Below are positions 56,411-64,000 of a stretch of 64,000 nt of DNA, piece by piece; the first letter of the stretch is position 1; each line of letters begins with the position of its first letter. The stretch spans positions 131,936,714 through 132,000,713 of the forward strand of contig NC_073691.1 in the NCBI RefSeq assembly GCF_029784155.1, read 5' to 3'. The DNA comes from Uranotaenia lowii (Eukaryota; Arthropoda; Insecta; Diptera; Culicidae). The notes under the pieces are model-generated. The model made no database searches, was not told the DNA's origin, and worked only from the letters and a program-made list of their open reading frames with translations. The position numbers were made by a program, and so were the translations under genes.

Positions 56411-56880
56411 ATGACCCCCATGGTTATCTAAAATTTTCCACTTTGCAAATTTGATTATTGTGAGGTACGAAATATTCCAAGACAGAAAATCATAGGATAA
56501 GTTTAAGTTTAACATGTGAAGTGGAAAATAAGTTTCAGGCTCTAAAACAAGCAATAAAAAATAAAAAAAAAAAAACAAAAAAAAAAGGATCCGACGGAGG
56601 TGGGCCGACCTTTCCCTATTCCGCATAGAAATTAGAGCCTTCAAAATACAGCAAATGGGGTAGAACATAGGCGGCCATGATTTTCACCAAAAAAGCCTTT
56701 TTTTTGAAGCTGGTGGATATAAGAAAATATCATGAATCCGTCCATGGGCTGCTTAGGTACTTTTAGTAGGTAGTAATTTAGCTTCAACCGCTAAACGTAG
56801 AATTACGCATATTTTCTTGTCAATGTATAGCTTGTATAGAATAGGTGAACTTATATGGTTTATTCTCGTCAAGATCAACA
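56411..56880. other. Intronic sequence with A-rich tract
   Basis: An A-rich run (56555-56587) precedes GGATCCGACGGAGGTGGGCC. No gene or repeat was recognised. Confidence 0.35.
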
Positions 56881-56911
56881 TATGACAGAGTGCAAATTTC
56901 AAACATGTCCA

Positions 56912-57001
56912 TGTGACATAATCGAGACATGCAACATAATCAAACCATGTGATATAATCTTACCAAACAACATAATCCGATCCTGCAACATAATCGACCA
57001 T
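56912..57001 (+). repeat. 18-bp minisatellite x 5
   Basis: Five consecutive 18-base units of the form TGCAACATAATCNNNNCC/A, at 56912, 56930, 56948, 56966 and 56984. They lie directly upstream of a mariner transposase scrap. Confidence 0.85.
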
Positions 57002-57012
57002 GTAGTACAGAG

Positions 57013-57190
57013 ATTTTCAAACCGGGATGTCGTTAAGTGGTATAAGGAGAACAAGATAATCCATCAAGAAATATTGGGCAAAAGTTAAGGGCAAACTGAA
57101 GAAATGTGGCAGAACCATGAAAAAACCCGCTCAAATGGAAAAGTGGTGGAATAAGATGGCGAATGAGGTTATTGTTTTTGTTCCAATTCT
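57013..57190 (+). pseudogene. mariner DD37E transposase C-terminal scrap
   Basis: NRDVVKWYKENKI (57018 onward) matches the stretch just after the second catalytic Asp. After a gap that has lost the proline-rich loop and the catalytic Glu, KYWAKVKGKLKKCG and MEKWWNKMANEV (57063-57170) match the C-terminal part of DD37E transposases. It is different from the other three copies and lacks terminal repeats. Dead remnant. Confidence 0.75.
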
Positions 57191-58840
57191 AAATGAAGCA
57201 AGCTTTAGCCTTGAAAGCATGTACAAAATCCGCGGAAATCCCATACCGTTGAAGATGCCAAAAATCCAACCTAATCAGGTGTCGTTAAATGTATATTAAT
57301 ATTTGCTCATAGCATATGAGACAAGTACTTTATTCAGCGATTTGTCAGGTCTCTAGCCAACTGTAGAGGTATATTAACGATTTTCGCAATATCAAAGAAA
57401 TTTTTCCACGCCGCCTACTCTGAATGATTCTAGGATTACAAGGATAATCACCTATGAAAGAATTTTCCCCCTCCTACGAGATGTTTTAACGGATGGTTTC
57501 ACACTCGTAGGCTGAAAGTAAAACGAAAAAAAAACGCAAATTTAATAATCTCACCTTGCTCTGACACCCTTCCTAATAATGTTCCCACAGATCGGCAACA
57601 GATAGGCACACACTTGTGTCAAACATCTCTCGGAAAATCATCATCCTCGAATTGGATTTGCGTCACATCCGGCGATTCTTGCTGCTGAAGCAAAAGTTGT
57701 AGCGCACATACCTACCCTTACATCCATTTGTACTGCCTCAAAGAAAAAAAAACGAAACAAATGTGTCTCGAACACGCATTCTTTCGGATGAATAAATACA
57801 ACCCAAGCGCCATAACAAAAAAAAAAAAAAATGGCGGATGGGGGTCTGTGAGGCGGTTGGCTTGTTATGTTGTTTTTTCGCGCTGAACCAAAACTGGTAG
57901 CAAAATGTGTGTTCTGTTCTGTGTCTTTTGTGCTCGCTCGCTACTTTGAAGCTAAGTAGATTGTTAGATACCTACTGAATGAAATGGATCGGAGGACAAC
58001 AGCCGAATAAAAAATACAACAACATAAACATTGACAACGACAGTGTTGCTACTTCAAGCAGATAAGAACACTTGAACAAACGAAATTTATGAAGAATGGT
58101 TCTTATGTTTCTCCCATTCCAGCAATGGAAAACTGAATGCTACTTCTAAACGTATGGAATGTCTTGGAGAGTCGCAGAAAAATCCTTCTTCCAAAATCTA
58201 TGACAAGATTCCAAAAATAAATAAATATTGGATTATTAATGTTTTTCGAGACCTGCAAAATGGAAGCACCGAGACAAAAAAAAGGCTAAGACCATCATAA
58301 AGCACGATACTAAATACCCAAAACAGTTGTACCTAATTTGCAAGTTTGGAACACTATTTAAAACACTAACGTGTGAAAAATTACGTCATTCATCCAAACT
58401 GGCTGAATTGGAGACATATTGGAGACGATTAAGAGCTTTTTTTTCTTTAGGGTAATATCAAACGATTATTGCTTCCGTTTTCAATGGAATCCTGAACGTG
58501 GTTGGAAGACATACACGATTATTCAGTAGTATAAAAATGTCGGAAACATGCAGGATGGGGCTACTTGCAACTTACAATTTTTATTCGAAACTAACCTATA
58601 AATATTAAAAGTGTTTCAAAAAACACTTCACTTCATTCAATTTATTTTCAAGCAGTAAGATTAAGAATCACGATGTGTAGGGTTTTTGTGAACTTTTCAA
58701 TCCTGCAAGCTATATTTTCATAATCTTGAGATTAACATCACTTAACAGTACAACGATTTCAGTTCATAAAAATCGACATTTTCTTTTCGGTTAGAAAACA
58801 GGCATCTTCCAAACCAAACTTCATAACGATAAACAAACAT
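57191..58840. other. Intronic sequence, no feature recognised
   Basis: 57540-58060 is somewhat GC-richer and non-repetitive (CATCCTCGAATTGGATTTGC). A-runs lie at 57735 and 57817. Nothing in it points to coding or RNA genes. Confidence 0.35.
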
Positions 58841-59218
58841 TATGGGAGAATGGGGATACTTGAACCCTTTTTCTTATATTCATCATATCTTTTAGGAAAA
58901 ATTTGGCATTTTCCAACAGCGTATAATTTCAAATTTATATGCTTAAAAATTGGATTGAGGCATGAACCCGTAGACGAACTTGAAGCTTTTTCGTGGGACT
59001 GAAAAAATTGTGATATTTTGAAAGTTAAAGGAGACATGATCCTTTGATCAGGGTACCCTAAACTTTAGAAAAAATCATACAAAATCGAAAGATAAAAGTT
59101 CCAGTGATTTTTTTGGACATATGAGTATTTATTTCACAGTTTATAAGAGACAAAACGAATTCTAAAATTGTGTGTTCTACCCATTTTTAATTGCATAGTT
59201 TAAGGCGTAATTTGCTTA

Positions 59219-61408
59219 TCTATAGGGGAGAGTGGGGATACTTGATCCCCTTTTCTTATTTTCACCATATCTTTTTGGAAAAATTAAGCAACTCGCCGTC
59301 TTTGACATTTTCTGATAGCTTGTAACTTCAAGTTTTTATGCTCCAAAAATAAGAACGATACTTAAACCCGTTGATGAACTAGAAGCATTTTCGTGGGAGT
59401 AAAAAAATTGTGATTTTTCTAAAGTTAGGGGAGACTTGATCCCCTATTGAAGGAGACTTGATCTTTTATTCAGGAAGCCCTAATCCTTGTATAAAAATCA
59501 AACAAAACCCCAAGATAGAATGTTAATGGACTATTTTGGTCATGTTTGTTCTCATTTCACAATTTATAGCAGACTTAAGAAGAAAATTCTATAACTTTGT
59601 CTCAACGCTAATAACATTGCATACTTAAAGGCGCTATTTTTTTATAATTAAGAGAAAATTAATTATTTTTGCTCTTTCCTTCAAAAAATTGTTTGATAAA
59701 TATTAGTTTTTGGATAAATATTAGTAATTTCGTAATCAGCAATCATAACGATCAATTCGGAAGAAGAATATGCCGTTTGGAAGGGGGATCAATTGTACCC
59801 AACTCTAGGGGATCAATTGTACCCATAAACAACATTTTAGAAAACTTTTTCTGAAAAAAGTTGAGAGTTTTCCATTGCTTTGAAAATATGGCATTATGAA
59901 GTTCATTTTATGCTATAACGATTAATACATTGGAACAAATATTTTTTTTGTAATTTTCCCATGTTAGGTACATTTTAAGGTGATGAAAAAAGATCTTAAA
60001 GTTACATTTTGTGGAATTTTTCAAACAAAGTTCAATTACTCAATCAATTATTTTGTTAAAAAATTTTAAACTACAAGCATTGTTATTTTGCTCATTTTGG
60101 CACATTTTTCTAGAATATTCGATCTTTGTAAGACATTCCAGTTTCGAGATATAGCTAAGGAATCAAGTATCCCCAGGGATCAAGTATACTCATTCTCCCC
60201 TATATATAAAAAGCAATTTCTGTGGGTTTGTTTGTTTGTTTGTCCTCTATAGACTCAGCCGTCTTAAGAGCTAGAGAGCTGAAATTTGGCATGGTTGCTC
60301 ATTAGGACCAGGAATGATGAAAAATGTTTTCAGATTTTCAGATGACCCCTTCTGAAGGGGGTCGTCCATACAAGACAAATATTGTGTTCGCGTTTATCAC
60401 GTTATTTTTTGTCGGATCATGATGAAAATCTGCACATGGGGGTTTTGAGAGATGGGAAATCGAATTCAGGTATTAAATTTTGGGTCAGGGGTCGGCAAAA
60501 GGGGTCGTCCATCTCAACTTTTCAATATTTATGTGAATTTGGCGTTATTAGTCATCGGATTAAGAAGAAAATTTGCGTTCGGATATTTTGAGGGACATGC
60601 AATCGATTGCCGGTATTAAATTTTGAATAAGGGGCAAGTCAGTCAGGGACGACCCCCCATTTTAACTGTTCGCTATATTTGCGATATTGACGTTATTATA
60701 CATCGGATTAAGATGAAAATTGGTACACGATAATTTTGAACGATGTGCAAAAGATTTCAGGTATAAAATTTTATGTAAGGGACCGGAAAAAGGGGTCATC
60801 CATATTAATTTTGTATTTTTTTGTGATATTGACGTTATTATGCATCGGATTGAGTTGAAAATTTGTACATAGAAATTATTAAGGACGAACAATTGATTCA
60901 AATTATACAATTTTGGATCAGGGGTCTGCCAAAGAGGACGTCCATATTATCTATTCACTGTTTTTTGCGATATTGACGTTATTATGCAATGAATCGGTTT
61001 GAAAATTAGCACACGGGAGTTTTGAAGGAAGGGCAATCGATTTCGGGGATCAAAGCTCGGAAAACCGAGTCAATTGATTTCTGATTCAATATTTGTATCA
61101 AACGACAAAAAAGAGGGTCTAACTGTCAAATTTGCTTTCCAATAATCACGTTAGTTTGTATCGCATCGAAATGAAAATTCATTAACGGGGATGTTTTGGC
61201 ACGGCCAATGGATTCCTGATTTCAAATTTAGTAGTAAACGACAGAAAAATCGAACGCACATAAAACGTGTTCAACATTATTGCAATTATTGCTTAAAAAT
61301 GCATTCGGAATTGCAGCTGGAAAATGCTTGGCGATTGGCTATTCATACAAACTGTTCATGATATATTCCAAGTTGAAAGCGAAACGGAGTTCGTATGGGA
61401 TCAGCTAG
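59219..61408 (+). mobile_element. Helitron D, itself split by a TIR element
   Basis: TC at 59219-59220 follows A. With the nested element removed, the start reads TCTATATATAAAAAGCAATT, the expected Helitron 5' end. The 3' end is TATGGGATCAGCTAG at 61408, before T. GCGAA/TTCGT upstream can form the terminal hairpin. The interior has TGTCCTCTATAGACTC and GGGGTCGTCCAT repeats as in Helitrons A and C. No coding. Confidence 0.8.
59225..60200. mobile_element. TA-flanked TIR element family 1, copy 3
   Basis: Left end GGGGAGAGTGGGGATACTTG. The right end (complement) GGGGAGAATGAGTATACTTG is followed by a second motif, GGGGATACTTGATTCC. TA at 59223-59224 and 60201-60202. It inserted six bases inside the 5' end of Helitron D. 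Internal end-like motifs GGGGATCAATTGTACCC occur at 59788 and 59809. 976 bp, non-coding. Confidence 0.88.
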
Positions 61409-61723
61409 TTTTTAGATAAAAACACTTCAGTGAGTTTTTTCATCAGAAAACTATTGAATGAATAATATTAATTGGATAAATATCAATGATTGCGTGCTTA
61501 GCAACGATCAACAATCATCGAGAATCAAAATATATGTTTTTAGACTCGAGGGATCCAGTGAATCCATAACATACATTTTGTATTTTTTTTTCTTAAATAA
61601 AAATGAGGGTTTACTAATTGCTTTGAAAATAAATATGTATTTTTTTTTAATTTTTTTCGTATGGGATATATTTTAAAGTGATAAAAAAAGATCTTCTTGT
61701 TAGATTTTTCAAACAATGTTAAA

Positions 61724-62552
61724 TCTATTTATATAAAAAGTAATTTCTGTATGTTTGTTTGTTTGTATGTCCTCTATAGACTCAACCATCTTAAAAGCTA
61801 GAGATCTTAAATTTGGCATGGAAGCTCATTAGGACCATGATGATGAAAAATGTTTTCAGATTTTCGGATGACCCCTTCTGAAGGAGGTGGTCCATACAAG
61901 ACAAGGGCTTTGAAAGTAGGGCAAATGATGGCAGGTATTGAATTGATGGTAAGGGGTAGGCAAAAGGGGTCGTCCATATAAACTTTAGAATATTTTCATG
62001 ATATTGACGTTATTATACATCAGATTGAGATGAAAATTGGCGCATAGGAATTATGGAGGACAAACAATTGATTCGAATTATCAAATTTAGGGTCAGGGGT
62101 CGGCCAAAAGGATCGTACATATTAACTATTCCCTTTTTTGCGATATTGACGTTATTATGCAATGGATTGGTTTGAAAATTTGCAAAAGGGAGTTATGAGG
62201 AAAGGGCAATCGATTTCATATATCAAAGTTTGTAAAAGAGGCCACTGAAAGGGGTTAAATTTCTATAATTCTGTTTTTATGCAACGATTGAGTCGAAATT
62301 TATACACGGGTGTTGGGGCATTCAATTGATTTCTAATTTAAAAATTTGTATCAAACGACAAAAAGGGGGTCTTCCAATTTAACTGATAAATTTGTATTTG
62401 CAAAAATTACTAGAGTCTGTATTGCATCGAGACGAAAAATCAAATATCTATATCAAAATCAAAATCAAATGCTCGGCCGTTAACATACATTCAAACTGTT
62501 CATAACATATTCTAAGTTGAAAGCGAAACGGAGTTCGTTTGGGATCAGCTAG
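61724..62552 (+). mobile_element. Helitron C (829 bp)
   Basis: Starts TCTATTTATATAAAAAGTAA at 61724 after A and ends GTTTGGGATCAGCTAG at 62552 before T. It is a shorter member of the Helitron A/D family, sharing TGTCCTCTATAGACTCAACC and AAAGCGAAACGGAGTTCGT. No coding. Confidence 0.8.
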
Positions 62553-63894
62553 TATTAAATTAAATTCGATTCAAATTAAAAACATATTATTCTATTTTTG
62601 TTTTTATTCAATCGTTGTCTCATTCATTTTCCCAGACCTCCGGCATTATTGCACTTCTGTTTCAAATTTCGAAGTTTGCTGAAAAGTTTCCAATGCTTTT
62701 AAGATACCTATACAATTTGTGGATGTTAGTTTTACAATTATGCAACTCAGTGCTGAAAAGTGAACACTGTTCAACACTGGAAACAGTTTTATATTGTATG
62801 TTGTCTTTGTAAAAGTGCAGTCCACAAACTAATTGATCATAAATTTCCAGGATAATGTCATGGTTGTCGACATGCAGTTATTTGTTAGAATGGGCTTCTG
62901 GTATGTTTATTAATGGATTTTCAAAAGAACTTGCTTAAAATTTTAAATGCACCTCGCTGAAAAAACTTGATTAATTTTCGAAAATATTCACTTTTTTCAA
63001 CTTTTTCCATCAATAACTTTTGCCAGGCCATGTCATTGCAATGCATTGTCCTGAAAATTTCTGATCGAGTAGAGTACTTTTACACGGCGTTTTTTATAGC
63101 AATATCAAGAAAAAAATATAGGAGGGTCAAGAACATTTTTTTTTGGTTGAACACATGAGCAAGTTTTATAAATTTTCGCAACTAATAGTTTCTTTACTTA
63201 AAATTTTCCATTTTTAAACTCAGGTGTTTTAAAGTTCTTTCCATAACTGAAAACTGTAAAATTTTGTTGAAAATGATTTTCGCCATAAATTTCGGCCAGA
63301 GACTATAAATTTTGTAGGAAATTTTAAAATTATCAATAAAAATTTCCTAGACTTAGCTGTAAAAATAACTGACATCGCTGTAGAAAATTTTCAAAAATAC
63401 TGTTATAAACGTTTATTCTTCATGATCATTTTTCCTGGTGGAAAGAAAATTACAATTTAATAATTCATCATCACGTTGTTTCTCTCTCAATATAAATTTG
63501 TACTAACATACTGTTTTGATTGTTTTTGAGTGTTATTATCTATGTGAAGAGTTTCTCAAAAAAAACTTTTATTATGAAATAAAGTTGTTGATCAACTTTA
63601 TTATTGAACAAATGTGAATAAAAAACACTTGCATAAAATCGGACATCTTTTCTATGTGTCATTCATAAGTCATCTTTAATATTGCTATCGATATTATCAT
63701 GTCGTATTACAATGTTGTTAAGTGATGCGAAATCAATTAATAATTATCCCAAATCGAAAAGGTTTAAATCTGTGTACTTTTCCATGTTATCAAATATAAT
63801 GACAAAATCGGGTCAAAAATTGACAAAATCACCAAATTTTGCACTACAGTTAGCGCTTTTGATAATCGATCGCTAATTTTGACCTAGTTAGTTA
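62553..63894. other. AT-rich intronic sequence
   Basis: No repeat pair, RNA gene or coding frame recognised. Confidence 0.35.
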
Positions 63895-64000
63895 GTAGTG
63901 TGTTATACCCCGGATTTTCCGACCAGGAATACCCGGAAATAAAAAAATTCTGGAATTTCCGAATCCCGGGAAACGCTCAAAATCCCAGTAATTCCCGAAC
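63895..64000. mobile_element. hAT-like element, second copy, cut by window edge
   Basis: CCCGGATTTTCCGACCAGGA and GAATCCCGGGAAACGCT match, in inverse orientation, the right end of the element at 11564-12408. Only the first roughly 105 bases lie in the window. Confidence 0.75.

Larger units (their letters stand above)
58843..61723. mobile_element. TA-flanked TIR element family 1, copy 4, split by Helitron D
   Basis: The left end TGGGAGAATGGGGATACTTG follows TA (58841-58842). 58843-59218 and 61409-61723 align in order with the left and right parts of copy 3 (59225-60200), for example TTAAGGCG and AAAAAGATCTT. Helitron D lies between them. The right terminal repeat was not found: another Helitron (61724) starts before it. 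Confidence 0.7.

Overview
The window is non-coding dipteran nuclear DNA, most probably from a mosquito. That assignment is inference, based on three DD37E mariner lineages, BEL/Pao and gypsy LTR elements, tRNA-headed SINEs, Helitrons ending in CAGCTAG and many TA-flanked TIR elements. No intact host protein-coding gene was found. The best host signal is a higher-complexity, CpG-containing block at about 6.1-8.8 kb on the + strand. It reads like a promoter plus a long 5' UTR exon and ends at a good splice donor after position 8805. Most of what follows then looks like the interior of a large first intron filled with transposons; this gene model is tentative.

Layout. 1-2.75 kb: minus-strand BEL/Pao gag remnant and its leader. 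2.75-5.9 kb: Helitron pieces with a nested DD37E mariner, then a TIR-element fragment. 6.1-8.8 kb: putative promoter and 5' UTR exon. 9-15.6 kb: AT-rich intron with a TA-flanked TIR element, a hAT-like element with an exact 8-bp target duplication, and a smaller TIR repeat. 15.6-17.7 kb: TIR element of family 1 split by element X. 17.7-19 kb: non-repetitive block. 19-23.1 kb: three or four nested DNA transposons, including a near-complete DD37E mariner. 23.3-25.6 kb: gypsy-like element with 256-bp LTRs and CAGG duplications. 25.8-27.5 kb: two tRNA-derived SINEs around a TIR element. 27.75-39.3 kb: a second copy of X expanded about tenfold by insertions: a LINE 3' end that carries a MITE and an LTR-complete BEL element, a poly(A) retrocopy, a Helitron, and a palindromic element that carries a LINE RT fragment. 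39.4-50.1 kb: TIR elements and two head-to-tail Helitrons. 50-58.8 kb: intron with a TIR element, foldbacks, a second mariner, a tRNA-like hairpin and a transposase scrap. 58.8-62.6 kb: a family 1 element split by a Helitron that itself holds another family 1 copy, followed by a further Helitron. The right edge cuts into a second copy of the 11.6-kb hAT-like element.

Functional state. No element here looks autonomous. The BEL element at 29.4-33.5 kb has two apparently identical 679-bp LTRs, a 5-bp target duplication and one 874-codon frame that joins Gag and protease directly to the C-terminal tail of integrase. Reverse transcriptase, RNase H and the integrase core are gone, but the frame is kept. 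The gypsy-like element has likewise been reduced to Gag and protease. The nested copies give several internally checkable empty sites, which are the firmest results from this window.
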